A stretch of DNA of 64,000 nt from Myroides odoratus DSM 2801 (GTDB taxonomy: Bacteria > Bacteroidota > Bacteroidia > Flavobacteriales > Flavobacteriaceae). Position numbers and translations under genes: made by a program. Shown here piece by piece: positions 18,161 through 26,764 of this stretch. The notes under the pieces were generated by a model. It saw only the letters and a list, made by a program, of their open reading frames with translations, did no database searches and had not been told where the DNA came from. Positions within the stretch are counted from its first letter, which is position 1; each line of letters starts with the position of its first letter. The stretch lies in assembly GCF_000243275.1 (NCBI RefSeq), contig NZ_CM001437.1:2162490-2226489 (forward strand). The letters are read 5' to 3'.

Positions 18161-18682
18161 TTAACAATTGTGAATCGTTCTACCAAAGAATCGATCGTCT
18201 TTGTCTGTTCTTCCTTCATCTTCCAATGGAAATTCTTTGCGCAGAGGGAAAGATTCCATTTCATCCATATTTAAAATACGTTTCAATTGTGGATGATTCT
18301 TGAACTTAATGCCGTAGAAATCATAGGTTTCTCTTTCTTGCCAATTCGCAGATTTGAATAAATCTACAACAGAATCAACCGTTGGATTTTTGCTGTTCAA
18401 AAAGGTTTTGAAGCGAATTCTCACGTTGTCCATCCAATTGTGCATGTGGTATACCACGGCAAATTGACGATCTTCTTCTGAATCTGGGTAGTGAACCCCA
18501 CAAACATCCGTTAGAAAGTTGAAATTCATTTGGTCATTTTCTTTCAAAAACTGAACAACTGCGTGAAGAGTATCAGGCGCGACTTCAAAAATAAGCATGT
18601 CGTGTTGTTCGTGAAATTCCTTAACCGACAAACCAAATTGGTCGATTAAAGCTTTTTGAATGGTTTGATTATCTAATGCCAT
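18161..18682 (-). CDS. nuoC: NADH-quinone oxidoreductase subunit C
   Basis: 173 residues, the 30-kDa-type peripheral subunit. The conserved NFLTDVCGVHYPD segment is near residue 54 and the WQERETYDFYGIKFKNHP signature near residue 115, followed by the RIL...FPLRKEFPL segment. It lies between nuoB (2 bases) and nuoD. Confidence 0.95.
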   Translation of the reverse strand: MALDNQTIQKALIDQFGLSVKEFHEQHDMLIFEVAPDTLHAVVQFLKENDQMNFNFLTDVCGVHYPDSEEDRQFAVVYHMHNWMDNVRIRFKTFLNSKNPTVDSVVDLFKSANWQERETYDFYGIKFKNHPQLKRILNMDEMESFPLRKEFPLEDEGRTDKDDRFFGRTIHNC

Positions 18683-18684
18683 AT

Positions 18685-19239
18685 CTATTTACTTTCTATG
18701 TTATACGATTTTAATAACTCATCGTATTCTTTTGTACCACGTCTATAAACTGATTCTGCTTTAACGATTTCATGCAATCTCATAACGCCATCAAGAATCT
18801 GTTCTGGTCGAGGAGGGCATCCTGGTACATATACGTCTACAGGAATCACTTTGTCAATTCCTTGTAATACAGAATAAGTATCAAAAATACCACCTGAAGA
18901 AGCGCAAGCACCAACAGCGATTACCCATTTAGGTTCAGCCATTTGTTCGTATACTTGGCGTAGGATAGGGGCCATTTTTTTCGAAATAGTTCCCATTACC
19001 ATCAACATATCTGCTTGTCTAGGAGAGAAACTCATACGCTCTGATCCGAAACGGGCAATATCATATGTTGCAGCCATGGTTGCCATAAATTCAATACCAC
19101 AACATGAAGTGGCAAAAGGTAAAGGCCACATTGAGTTAGAACGTGCCAAACCAACTACTTCACTTAATTTAGTGGCAAAAAAACCTTCTCCTACATATCC
19201 ATCAGGAGCTTCTACTGTTTTATATTTTTTATCGCTCAT
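18685..19239 (-). CDS. nuoB: NADH-quinone oxidoreductase subunit B (cluster N2)
   Basis: 184 residues, carrying the terminal 4Fe-4S cluster N2 next to the quinone site. The tandem Cys pair is in [12 protein letters not shown]. The other ligands are in [12 protein letters not shown] and [10 protein letters not shown]. Length and order of motifs are standard. It starts 12 bases after nuoA. Confidence 0.96.
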   Translation of the reverse strand: MSDKKYKTVEAPDGYVGEGFFATKLSEVVGLARSNSMWPLPFATSCCGIEFMATMAATYDIARFGSERMSFSPRQADMLMVMGTISKKMAPILRQVYEQMAEPKWVIAVGACASSGGIFDTYSVLQGIDKVIPVDVYVPGCPPRPEQILDGVMRLHEIVKAESVYRRGTKEYDELLKSYNIESK

Positions 19240-19251
19240 CTTCCTAGTTTT

Positions 19252-19617
19252 TTAATCCCATTCGAGACCCTTCTTTTTAAATTCATATAATAGTCCAACT
19301 ACCAAAAGGAATAAGAAAATTCCCATTTTGGCCAATCCTTCCCATCCCAATTCTTGAAAGTTCATCGCCCAAGGATAAAGGAATACTACTTCAACATCAA
19401 ATAGAACAAAGAGAATAGCAACTAAGAAATACTTTACGTTAAAAGGAATACGTGCGTTTCCCAATGATTCTAGTCCACATTCCCAAGTACTATCCTTGAT
19501 TTTTGATTTTTTTCTAGGTCCTAGTTTCCCAGAAACCCATATCGTCATAGATACAAATCCCGCAGCTAGTGCAATTTGCATTAAAATTGGTATAAAATCG
19601 AGTTGACTTGATTGCAT
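19252..19617 (-). CDS. nuoA: NADH-quinone oxidoreductase subunit A
   Basis: 121 residues from the ATG at 19617 (MQSSQLDF), a three-helix membrane subunit. The conserved loop has TWECGLESLGNARIPFNVKYF, and the second helix has LFDVEVVFLYPWA. The frame is open to an ATG at 19647, but that codon lies next to the -7 box of the operon promoter (19649-19656), before the likely transcript start, so the inner Met is chosen. It is the first gene of the 14-gene operon. Confidence 0.92.
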   Translation of the reverse strand: MQSSQLDFIPILMQIALAAGFVSMTIWVSGKLGPRKKSKIKDSTWECGLESLGNARIPFNVKYFLVAILFVLFDVEVVFLYPWAMNFQELGWEGLAKMGIFLFLLVVGLLYEFKKKGLEWD

Positions 19618-19648
19618 AAGTACAAGTTTTATGTTAGAATACAACATA

Positions 19649-19680
19649 CAAATATAGAGCCCTAGATCGTCTTTACAAAG
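19649..19680 (-). promoter_or_regulatory. Promoter of the nuo operon
   Basis: On the minus strand, CTTTG (19680-19676) is followed after exactly 19 bases by TATATTTG (19656-19649). This matches the Bacteroidota housekeeping pattern TTTG-N19-TAnnTTTG closely. It is one of the clearest promoters in the window. Confidence 0.8.
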
Positions 19681-19763
19681 CTTTGGAACTCTTGGTCTTG
19701 TGCTAATTCTTTAATATAGCCCAATATGTATTTAGATTAATTATAAATAGTGATTAAAGGAAT

Positions 19764-19798
19764 AAAAAAAAGCTACCTAACACGAGTTAGATAGCTTT
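19764..19798 (-). terminator. Terminator of the cold-shock gene
   Basis: A 13-bp stem with one mismatch (AAAGCTAcCTAAC with GTTAGaTAGCTTT). The A run at 19764-19770 becomes a T tract on the minus strand. It lies 28 bases past the stop. Confidence 0.75.
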
Positions 19799-19826
19799 AC
19801 TGTAACGGAAAATTATATATATTTTC

Positions 19827-20030
19827 TTAATCTTCTATCACTTGTACATTAGTGGCAATAAGCCCTTTTTTACCTTGTTCCTCTTCGTAAGAAACGCGGT
19901 TACCTTGTTCAACATTCTTTGTTCTTAAACCTGTGATGTGAACAAAGATGTCTTGTTTAGTAGCTTCATTAGTAATGAAACCGAATAATCCTTTGTCTTC
20001 GTTGAAGAATTTAATTACGCCTGTGTGCAT
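19827..20030 (-). CDS. Cold-shock-domain protein with altered RNP1
   Basis: 67 residues, the size of one CspA-type nucleic-acid-binding beta-barrel. The N-terminus TGVIKFFNEDKG and the RNP2 segment QDIFVHITGL are clear. RNP1, normally KGFGFI, reads KGLFGFI, with one extra Leu inside the motif. The C-terminal strand is GKKGLIATNVQV. It is a single gene with its own candidate -7 box (20065-20058) and terminator. Family members melt RNA structure in the cold or act as general RNA chaperones; which applies here cannot be told. Confidence 0.88.
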   Translation of the reverse strand: MHTGVIKFFNEDKGLFGFITNEATKQDIFVHITGLRTKNVEQGNRVSYEEEQGKKGLIATNVQVIED

Positions 20031-20057
20031 TTTAAAAAAATAAAAATATTAGAACAC

Positions 20058-20065
20058 CAAATATA
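20058..20065 (-). promoter_or_regulatory. Candidate -7 box of the cold-shock gene
   Basis: Minus-strand TATATTTG, 27 bases upstream of the start codon, fits TAnnTTTG. The leader is AT-rich. No good -33 box was found. Confidence 0.45.
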
Positions 20066-20179
20066 TAGTTTTTTTGGAGTCTAAAAGAATTGAATTTGAA
20101 TTTTTTACTAAAAAATATTCTAGCTTGTGTTTTTTCTAATTTTTATCGCGTTTTTGACGCTTTAAAAGATGGATTTTTA

Positions 20180-20215
20180 GAAAAAAAATAGAGGGAGCTA
20201 AATTTAGCTCCCCCT
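20180..20215 (-). terminator. Terminator after accC
   Basis: A perfect 20-base palindrome (20193-20212, GGGAGCTAAA and its complement). An A run at 20181-20188 forms the T tract on the minus strand. It lies 25 bases past the accC stop. Confidence 0.85.
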
Positions 20216-20236
20216 ATTTGTATAGGTAGAATATGT

Positions 20237-21589
20237 TTATTCTTCTTCTAACGGTTTCATATGGAATGATTCCATGAAAGCAGTTGTATAGTTACCTGCT
20301 CTGTAATTTGGATCATCCATCAACTGTCTGTGGAAAGGAATTGTTGTTTTAATTCCTTCGATTACAAACTCGTCTAATGCACGTTTCATTTTGTTGATTG
20401 CTTCTTCTCTTGTTTGAGCGGTTGTGATCAACTTTGCAATCATTGAATCGTAGTTTGGTGGAATAGAGTATCCAGAATACACGTGTGTATCTAAACGCAC
20501 TCCATGACCTCCTGGCGCATGCAACGTAGTAATTTTTCCAGGAGAAGGTCTGAAGTCATTAAATGGATCTTCAGCGTTGATACGACATTCGATAGAGTGT
20601 AATTTAGGCGTATAGTTTTTACCAGAGATTGGCACACCTGCAGCAACTAGGATTTGTTCGCGAATTAAATCGTAATCAATCACTTGTTCTGTAATTGGGT
20701 GTTCCACTTGGATACGCGTATTCATTTCCATGAAGTAGAAGTTGCGATCTTTGTCCACTAAGAACTCAATCGTTCCTGCTCCTTCGTATTTGATGAATTC
20801 TGCAGCTTTTACAGCAGCTAATCCCATCTTGTCTCTCAATTCATCAGTCATGAATGGAGAAGGAGTTTCTTCAGTAAGTTTTTGGTGACGTCTTTGGATT
20901 GAACAGTCTCTTTCAGATAAGTGACATGCTTTACCATACGAATCTCCTACAACTTGGATTTCGATGTGACGTGGATCAACGATTAGTTTTTCCATGTACA
21001 TTCCATCATTTCCAAAAGCAGCAGCAGCTTCTTGACGAGCACTTTCCCACGCTCTCTCGATTTCTTCTTCTTTGAAGATCTCACGCATCCCTTTACCACC
21101 ACCTCCAGCAGTTGCTTTCATCATGACAGGGTAACCAATTTCTTTGGCTGTTTTCTTTGCGTGTTCTAATGACTCTAATAAGCCATCTGAACCTGGAACC
21201 GTTGGTACTCCAGCTAACTTCATTGTTTCTTTTGCTGTTGCTTTGTCTCCCATTTTTTCGATCATCTCAGGAGAAGCACCGATAAATTTTACTCCGTGTT
21301 CTTGACAGATCTTAGAAAACTTTGCATTTTCAGCTAAGAAACCATATCCAGGGTGAATCGCATCAGCATTTGTGATTTCAGCTGCAGCGATAATGTTGGA
21401 AATTTTTAAATACGATAGGTTTGAGGGTGCAGGTCCGATACATACTGCTTCGTCAGCGAAACGTACGTGAAGGCTGTCTGCATCTGCAGTTGAATAAACA
21501 GCTACAGTTTTTATTCCCATTTCTTTACACGTTCTAATGATGCGTAAAGCAATTTCACCTCTATTAGCTACTAATATTTTTTTAAACAT
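20237..21589 (-). CDS. accC: Biotin carboxylase of acetyl-CoA carboxylase
   Basis: 450 residues. It carboxylates the biotin of AccB with ATP and bicarbonate, the first step of fatty acid synthesis. The N-terminal [16 protein letters not shown] block, the ATP-grasp glycine-rich loop [12 protein letters not shown] and the catalytic region [15 protein letters not shown] are all present. The length is standard. It follows accB (67-base gap) and ends the cluster. Confidence 0.96.
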   Translation of the reverse strand: MFKKILVANRGEIALRIIRTCKEMGIKTVAVYSTADADSLHVRFADEAVCIGPAPSNLSYLKISNIIAAAEITNADAIHPGYGFLAENAKFSKICQEHGVKFIGASPEMIEKMGDKATAKETMKLAGVPTVPGSDGLLESLEHAKKTAKEIGYPVMMKATAGGGGKGMREIFKEEEIERAWESARQEAAAAFGNDGMYMEKLIVDPRHIEIQVVGDSYGKACHLSERDCSIQRRHQKLTEETPSPFMTDELRDKMGLAAVKAAEFIKYEGAGTIEFLVDKDRNFYFMEMNTRIQVEHPITEQVIDYDLIREQILVAAGVPISGKNYTPKLHSIECRINAEDPFNDFRPSPGKITTLHAPGGHGVRLDTHVYSGYSIPPNYDSMIAKLITTAQTREEAINKMKRALDEFVIEGIKTTIPFHRQLMDDPNYRAGNYTTAFMESFHMKPLEEE

Positions 21590-21656
21590 CTTCTGAAATT
21601 TTAAATTCTAAATTGTACTTTTCTTCTTCGCAAGCAAAAAAGGGTTGTTTAATTTC

Positions 21657-22139
21657 TTAAGATGGGTCAACTAAGAATAAAGGTTGATCAAACTCAACAG
21701 GTGACGAATCGTCAACTAAGATTTTCACGATTTTACCTGATACTTCAGATTCGATTTCGTTGAATAACTTCATTGCTTCAATAACACAAACTACATCTCC
21801 AGGTTTGATTACTGTTCCTACTTCTGCGAAAGGAGCTTTGTCTGGAGCCGGTTTTCTGTAGAATGTTCCAATGATTGGAGATTTTACAGTGATGTATTTT
21901 GCATCTTCTCCTGCTTGTGGTGCAGCTGCTGGAGCTTCACTAGTTGCAACTGGTGCTGCAGCTACAGGTGCTTGTGGCATTGATGGTGCAACTGGAACTT
22001 GTTGGATATACGTTGTTTCAGTGCTTCCTGTTTCTGTCGTTTTGATGGTGATTTTAAAATCATCCATTTCTAATTTTACTTCTGTAGCTCCTGATTTCGC
22101 TACGAATTTGATTAGGTTTTGAATTTCTTTAATGTCCAT
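21657..22139 (-). CDS. accB: Biotin carboxyl carrier protein
   Basis: 160 residues. An N-terminal helical part is followed by an Ala/Pro-rich flexible linker (about residues 45-77) and a C-terminal biotinyl domain. The biotin attachment motif VIEAMKLFNEIES is present, where the Lys of EAMK is modified by biotin ligase. It stands between fabH and accC, so carboxylation and the first condensation step are made together. Confidence 0.95.
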   Translation of the reverse strand: MDIKEIQNLIKFVAKSGATEVKLEMDDFKITIKTTETGSTETTYIQQVPVAPSMPQAPVAAAPVATSEAPAAAPQAGEDAKYITVKSPIIGTFYRKPAPDKAPFAEVGTVIKPGDVVCVIEAMKLFNEIESEVSGKIVKILVDDSSPVEFDQPLFLVDPS

Positions 22140-22174
22140 ACTAATGTATTGGTTAGTTGTTTTTCCTAAATTAA

Positions 22175-23170
22175 TTAACTATTGTAAGCCCACTTTAAAT
22201 ATATCGATCCCCATGTGAAACCTCCACCAAAGGTAGCAAAGATAATATTATCACCTTTCTTCAATTGGTTTTCATAATCACATAATAATAAGGGTAAAGT
22301 AGCAGAGGTTGTATTTCCGTATCGCTCGATGTTCATTAGAACTTTAGAATCATCCACTCCCATGCGGTGAGCAGTAGCATCGATAATGCGTTTGTTTGCT
22401 TGATGTGCAGCCAACCAATTTACATCACTGTGTGTTAAATTGTTGCGTTGCATGATTTTCTCACTGACATCAGCCATGTTAGATACGGCATATTTGAAAA
22501 CAGTTTTTCCGTCTTGGAAAACATAGTGTTGCTTATTGGCAACTGTTTCAGCGCTTGCTGGTAAAATAGAACCACCAGCGTCAATTTTTAAGTATTCTCT
22601 TCCGATTCCGTCACTTCTTAGATATTCATCTATAATTCCGTAACCATCTGTATTGGGTTCAAATAAAACTGCTCCGGCAGCATCTCCAAAAATAATGCAA
22701 GTTGCACGATCCGTATAATCGATAATAGAAGACATTTTATCCGATCCGATTAACAGTACTTTTTTGTACTTACCAGATTCGATATAAGCAGAAGCAACAG
22801 ACATTCCATATAAGAAGCTTGAACAAGCAGCTTGTAAGTCAAAAGCAAAAGCATTTGTAGCACCAATTTGAGAAGCTACGTATACTCCTGTAATTGCTAC
22901 AGGCATGTCTGGGGTAGCGGTTGATAATAGGACTAAGTCTATTTCTTTCGGATCTACTCCTGATTTTTTAATTAGATTCTCCGCAGCTTTGATAGCCATA
23001 TACGAAGAGCCTTGTCCAGGTTCTCTAAGAATGCGACGTTCTTTAATTCCTGTTCGAGAGGTTATCCACTCGTCGTTAGTTTCAACCATTTTTTCTAAAT
23101 CCGCGTTGGTTAACTTTGTCTCGGGCAAATAACAACCAACAGCAGTAATGGCTGCATGTATTTTTGTCAT
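22175..23170 (-). CDS. fabH: 3-oxoacyl-ACP synthase III
   Basis: 331 residues from the ATG at 23170 (MTKIHAAITAVGCYLPE). An 11-codon upstream extension exists but is atypical of the family. It condenses acetyl-CoA with malonyl-ACP to begin fatty acid chains. The catalytic triad is visible: Cys116 in DLQAACSSF, His in NWLAAHQANKRI and Asn in ERYGNTTSAT. The C-terminal FGGGFTWG turn is also present. Upstream is rpmF with a terminator-like hairpin in between; downstream are accB and accC. Confidence 0.95.
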   Translation of the reverse strand: MTKIHAAITAVGCYLPETKLTNADLEKMVETNDEWITSRTGIKERRILREPGQGSSYMAIKAAENLIKKSGVDPKEIDLVLLSTATPDMPVAITGVYVASQIGATNAFAFDLQAACSSFLYGMSVASAYIESGKYKKVLLIGSDKMSSIIDYTDRATCIIFGDAAGAVLFEPNTDGYGIIDEYLRSDGIGREYLKIDAGGSILPASAETVANKQHYVFQDGKTVFKYAVSNMADVSEKIMQRNNLTHSDVNWLAAHQANKRIIDATAHRMGVDDSKVLMNIERYGNTTSATLPLLLCDYENQLKKGDNIIFATFGGGFTWGSIYLKWAYNS

Positions 23171-23282
23171 ATGGTGTTGCTTTACTTTATAAAAACATTC
23201 CAAAAAGAAGCGAAAATTACGAAAAAAAAACGAACTGGAGCCTTTTTAAGTCTTAAAACTCGCTCTCTTGGTAAATTTCGGC

Positions 23283-23313
23283 AAAAAAAAACTCTCACAC
23301 ATTGTGAGAGTTT
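23283..23313 (-). terminator. Hairpin between rpmF and fabH
   Basis: An 11-bp perfect stem (23289-23299 with 23303-23313), followed on the minus strand by a run of T. It should end or attenuate transcription after rpmF, so fabH-accB-accC would be reached by read-through or have its own promoter. I did not find a strong one. Confidence 0.75.
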
Positions 23314-23331
23314 ATTGTGTTTTTGAAAAGC

Positions 23332-23529
23332 TTATGCTTCTACTGCTGTTGTCTTGTCTATTACAACTTGTCCTCTGTAGTAAAGTTTTCCTTCGTGCCA
23401 GTAAGCTCTGTGGAATAAGTGAGCTTCACCAGTAACAGGACAAGTAGCGATAGTTGGAGCTACAGCTTTGTAGTGCGTTCTTCTTTTATCTCTTCTTGTT
23501 TTCGAGGTCTTTCTCTTAGGATGTGCCAT
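23332..23529 (-). CDS. rpmF: Ribosomal protein bL32
   Basis: 65 residues. The classic start [16 protein letters not shown] is present, with a short C-terminal domain including [17 protein letters not shown]. It has only one Cys (in CPVTG), so it is the zinc-free form of L32. It is paired with the DUF177/YceD gene 9 bases upstream, an arrangement conserved across most bacteria and linked to lipid synthesis through fabH downstream. Confidence 0.95.
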   Translation of the reverse strand: MAHPKRKTSKTRRDKRRTHYKAVAPTIATCPVTGEAHLFHRAYWHEGKLYYRGQVVIDKTTAVEA

Positions 23530-23538
23530 TTTACTATA

Positions 23539-24111
23539 TTATTTATCCGTTAATAGTTTTTTTAATTTTTCCCATCTAGGGTCTATATCTGCCTTGTCTG
23601 AATCACTTGTCGTTTCTTCTTCTTGTGATTCTTCCATTTCATTGTCTTCGTCTTCGTCTCCAAATAAAAAATCAAATTCTTCTTCATCGAAGTCTTCGTC
23701 TTCTGCTGCTTCAGGGCTCACTCGTTTGACAGGAATGGACAATACAAGTAATTCATAGATGTATTGCGAGAGCTTAATCTCGTATTCATTCATTGGGAGG
23801 ATGAGTATTTCATCGTGATCGTCATTGAATTCTTCTCCAAATTTTACAACTAGATTGAATTCATTCTCAATAGGAAGATCAAAGTCTTCATTTGTGACAT
23901 CACAAGGAACGTTTACAACTCCTTTTGCCTTAAAGTTTACCTCTAAAAGGGTAGCTTTTTTATTTAAAAGAACGCTAATATTTGCTTCTATACGGTTGAA
24001 ATCATCGTAGTCGTAATTTTTGAAAAAATCACTATCTATTTGATATTCAAAAGTATGTTCTCCATTTTTCAATCCTATGAAGGATATCGAATATGTTTTT
24101 TCGGTATTCAT
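23539..24111 (-). CDS. DUF177 (YceD-type) protein upstream of rpmF
   Basis: 190 residues from the ATG at 24111 (MNTEKTYSISF). Two earlier Met codons exist, but the furthest (24135) overlaps a TATCTTTG -7 box. The family contains a beta-rich N-terminal part and the motif VNVPCDVTNEDFDLPI with its conserved Cys. The tail is very acidic, ending in DPRWEKLKKLL. DUF177 proteins are linked to 23S rRNA accumulation and almost always sit next to rpmF, as here. There is no signal peptide. Confidence 0.88.
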   Translation of the reverse strand: MNTEKTYSISFIGLKNGEHTFEYQIDSDFFKNYDYDDFNRIEANISVLLNKKATLLEVNFKAKGVVNVPCDVTNEDFDLPIENEFNLVVKFGEEFNDDHDEILILPMNEYEIKLSQYIYELLVLSIPVKRVSPEAAEDEDFDEEEFDFLFGDEDEDNEMEESQEEETTSDSDKADIDPRWEKLKKLLTDK

Positions 24112-24132
24112 CAAATACATGATTTGAGCGTG

Positions 24133-24160
24133 CAAAGATAAAAAATTATTATTATTACAA
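24133..24160 (-). promoter_or_regulatory. Promoter of the DUF177-rpmF cluster
   Basis: Minus-strand TTG (24160-24158), a 17-base spacer, then TATCTTTG (24140-24133) followed by CA. The -7 box is a strong match to the Bacteroidota consensus. The spacer is slightly short. Confidence 0.6.
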
Positions 24161-24161
24161 G

Positions 24162-25232
24162 CTAATTATCAAATTTTTTTGTATTATTTTCTTTTTCTTG
24201 GGGCACAAGTGGGTTGCTCTTGGCTTCAATGTTTCGGTTTCGGTTTCTGAAAACATCAAGGGCTAAGTACAAGGCCTCGCGAAAAGAAGTAGGGTCAGCT
24301 AGGTTTTTACCTGCTATATCATAAGCTGTTCCGTGATCAGGCGAAGTTCTAATTTTGTTTAGACCTGCGGTGTAATTTACACCTTTGCTGAAAGAAAGCG
24401 CTTTGAAAGGTGCTAAGCCCTGGTCGTGATAACACGCAATGACTGCGTCAAAGCTGTTGTAAAGTTGTGATCCAAAAAAGCCATCGGCTGGAAATGGACC
24501 GGATACGAGTATGCCTTCTTCTGCTAGTTTAGTTATCGTTGGTTTGATGATTTCTTGCTCTTCCGTTCCAATAACGCCTTCATCTCCTGCATGTGGATTA
24601 AGTCCTAAAACAGCAATACGCGGATTGAAGATGTTGAAATCGTTCATCAATGCTTCGCGAATAGTCTTTACTTTTTCTTCGATGCGCTGTGGAGTAATTG
24701 CTTGTGCAACGTCTTTTAAAGGAAGGTGATCCGTTAATAATCCCACTTTTAAATCGTCGCTAACCAAAAGCATCAAAGCATTACCTTCTAACTGTTCATT
24801 TAGGTAATTTGTATGCCCAGGGTGTTTAAACTCTTCCGATTGGGTGTTGTATTTATTAATCGGAGCAGTGATTAAAATATCAATTTCATCGTTTTTTAAG
24901 GCTTCTGTTGCTGCAACAAATGATTTGATTGCATAGCTGCCGACAACCGGATCGTTCTCGCCAAAGTTGATGTTGACGTTCTCTTTCCAAAGGTTTAATA
25001 CGTTAAGCTTACCTGTGACAATTTGATCTAAACTATCAATGCCTTGAAAATTCACATTGCTATTGATGTTCTTTTTAATATAAGATAAGGGCTTTGAACT
25101 ACCGAAAATAACGGGGGTACAGAGCTCAAGCATTCTGTTGTCTTCGAAACATTTAAGGATAACTTCGGGTCCAATACCGTTTAAATCGCCTATTGATATA
25201 CCTACCCTAACATTTTCTTCTTTATGGCTCAT
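24162..25232 (-). CDS. pdxA: 4-hydroxythreonine-4-phosphate dehydrogenase
   Basis: 356 residues from the ATG at 25232 (MSHKEENVRVGIS). The frame is open for 42 more codons upstream, but that part crosses the ribE promoter and start and is not protein-like. PdxA makes the 3-carbon amine that PdxJ uses for pyridoxal phosphate. Family blocks are ISIGDLNGIGPEV, KHPGHTNYL (metal-binding His) and CYHDQGLAPFKAL (metal-binding HDQG). It is divergent from ribE. Confidence 0.93.
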   Translation of the reverse strand: MSHKEENVRVGISIGDLNGIGPEVILKCFEDNRMLELCTPVIFGSSKPLSYIKKNINSNVNFQGIDSLDQIVTGKLNVLNLWKENVNINFGENDPVVGSYAIKSFVAATEALKNDEIDILITAPINKYNTQSEEFKHPGHTNYLNEQLEGNALMLLVSDDLKVGLLTDHLPLKDVAQAITPQRIEEKVKTIREALMNDFNIFNPRIAVLGLNPHAGDEGVIGTEEQEIIKPTITKLAEEGILVSGPFPADGFFGSQLYNSFDAVIACYHDQGLAPFKALSFSKGVNYTAGLNKIRTSPDHGTAYDIAGKNLADPTSFREALYLALDVFRNRNRNIEAKSNPLVPQEKENNTKKFDN

Positions 25233-25252
25233 AGTTTCGTATAAATTATTAG

Positions 25253-25272
25253 TAATTTTGAAAACAAATTTA
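25253..25272. promoter_or_regulatory. Divergent ribE/pdxA promoter boxes
   Basis: Plus-strand TAATTTTG (25253-25260) faces ribE. Minus-strand TAAATTTG (25272-25265) faces pdxA. Both fit TAnnTTTG and they are only four bases apart in a 57-base gap, so the two genes may compete for polymerase. The -33 boxes are weak. Confidence 0.4.
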
Positions 25273-25289
25273 ATAAAATAAATGGAGTA

Positions 25290-25883
25290 ATGTTTACAGG
25301 AATTGTTGAAGAAATTGCAATCGTTAAAAATATTGCACGAGAAAAAGAAAATATACACCTAACTGTGTCGTGTTCATTCGTTAATGAACTGAAGATTGAT
25401 CAGAGTGTTTTACACAATGGAATATGTTTAACAGTCGTGGCGATTGAAAACGAAACCTTTACTGTAACGGCTATCAAAGAAACGATTGATGTTACGACAA
25501 TCGGACAGTGGAAAATCGGACAAGAAATTAATGTAGAACGCGGGATGTTGGCGAATGCGCGTTTGGATGGACATATTGTGCAAGGACACGTAGATACGGT
25601 TGGTCGTTGCGTGTCTATTGAGGATGCGGATGGAAGTACGTATTACGGATTTGAATTTGACAAAAACGTAAAACATACGACGATTTCTAAAGGGTCAATT
25701 ACGATTGATGGAACGAGCTTAACTGTTGTGGATTCTGGAATTAATACATTCAGCGTTGCGATTATTCCGTATACAAAAGAGCATACTATTTTCAAACATT
25801 ATGAAGTAGGACAAGTAGTAAATTTGGAGTTTGATGTGATCGGAAAGTATGTGGAGAAATTACTGCACATTAGGAGTATTTAA
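25290..25883 (+). CDS. ribE: Riboflavin synthase alpha chain
   Basis: 197 residues. It dismutates two 6,7-dimethyl-8-ribityllumazine molecules into riboflavin. The start MFTGIVEE is diagnostic. Two homologous lumazine-binding barrels follow: the first has the LHNGICLTV segment, and the second begins at the NARLDGHIVQGHVD segment and has IDGTSLTVVD. The C-terminal helix is for trimerisation. No FMN riboswitch is seen upstream, and the other rib genes are elsewhere (ribF is at 35432). Confidence 0.95.
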   Translation: MFTGIVEEIAIVKNIAREKENIHLTVSCSFVNELKIDQSVLHNGICLTVVAIENETFTVTAIKETIDVTTIGQWKIGQEINVERGMLANARLDGHIVQGHVDTVGRCVSIEDADGSTYYGFEFDKNVKHTTISKGSITIDGTSLTVVDSGINTFSVAIIPYTKEHTIFKHYEVGQVVNLEFDVIGKYVEKLLHIRSI

Positions 25884-25924
25884 GAACTTTTTGTTAAAAA
25901 TTCGATGTATTTGTTCCTATCTAT

Positions 25925-25932
25925 TACATTTG
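25925..25932 (+). promoter_or_regulatory. Candidate -7 box of the sigma factor gene
   Basis: TACATTTG fits TAnnTTTG and lies 17 bases upstream of the start codon. No convincing -33 box was found. Confidence 0.4.
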
Positions 25933-25949
25933 AATTGTAAAACAGTAAT

Positions 25950-26534
25950 ATGAAAATGGATGTGCAAAGTCAAAACTTTGTTTCGATGACGGATGAGGAG
26001 TTGGTACAATTCATCATTCACAATGGAAATACAAGTTTATTTGGTATTCTTTATGACCGGTATGGGCAGAAAGTCTATCAAAAATGTTTGGGATTCGCTG
26101 AGTCCCGAGATGCTGCAGAGGATTTGACGCAAGATGTTTTCGTGAAATTATACCTTAATTTAAAGTCATTCAGGGGGGAGGCGAAATTTTCGACTTGGCT
26201 TTATTCCTTTACGTATAATCATTGCGTTAATTATTCGAAGTCTATTTTAAAGCGGCAAAGAGATAATGTGGAATTACAGGAAGAAGCAATGTATGTTTCT
26301 ACTGCAGACGAGGAAGTGACGGACGAAGAAATTTTTTCATTAACAGTTGAAAAACTTCAAGAAGCACTAGGCTTAATTGATCCTGAGGATAAAATCGTTT
26401 TATTGATGAAGTATCAAGATGATAAATCGATACGCGAAATAGCACAACTACTTGAATTGGGAGAAAGTGCCGTAAAAATGCGATTACACAGGGCTAAAAA
26501 GAAGATTGTAGAATTATATAATTCGTTGTCATAA
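25950..26534 (+). CDS. ECF-type sigma-70 family RNA polymerase sigma factor
   Basis: 194 residues. Region 2 is visible (LYDRYGQKVYQKCLGF, then AEDLTQDVFVKLYLNLKSF and the FSTWLYSFTYNHCVNY segment). Region 4 has an helix-turn-helix (DDKSIREIAQLLELGESAVKMRLHRAKKKI). Regions 1 and 3 are lacking, as in ECF sigmas. The next gene overlaps by one base (TAATG), indicating translational coupling. That product has no membrane span or zinc-binding anti-sigma signature, so the sigma/anti-sigma assumption is not secured. The target promoters are unknown. Confidence 0.9.
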   Translation: MKMDVQSQNFVSMTDEELVQFIIHNGNTSLFGILYDRYGQKVYQKCLGFAESRDAAEDLTQDVFVKLYLNLKSFRGEAKFSTWLYSFTYNHCVNYSKSILKRQRDNVELQEEAMYVSTADEEVTDEEIFSLTVEKLQEALGLIDPEDKIVLLMKYQDDKSIREIAQLLELGESAVKMRLHRAKKKIVELYNSLS

Positions 26535-26764
26535 TGGAGAATCCTTTTAAGAAAATACTGCAAGACGAGAAATTGCCGGACTATCTGAAAGATCGGGTGA
26601 TTGACAATTTGAATTTTATTAAACTTTCCTTAGACGTATCTGAACTTTATACGGTTCAAGTGCCTAAAGTGGTTGAATCATTTATAGGAGATGTTGATAA
26701 AGAGAAAGAAAAGAAAATAATAGAAAAAATTAAAAAAGAAGATCATGATGGAGAAATTATATAA
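26534..26764 (+). CDS. Small protein coupled to the sigma factor gene
   Basis: 76 residues of cytosolic type. The N-terminal part is NPFKKILQDEKLPDYLKDRV, a short amphipathic helix follows, and the tail is Lys/Glu-rich. No known domain is recognised and there is no transmembrane segment. It overlaps the sigma gene by one base and the MscS-type gene by 20 bases. It could be a sigma regulator by position, but that is only inference. Confidence 0.7.
   Translation: MENPFKKILQDEKLPDYLKDRVIDNLNFIKLSLDVSELYTVQVPKVVESFIGDVDKEKEKKIIEKIKKEDHDGEII

Noticed and set aside
25233..25358. 42-residue N-terminal extension of pdxA
   Set aside because: It overlaps the divergent ribE promoter and the ribE start. 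PdxA homology begins at the Met at 25232.
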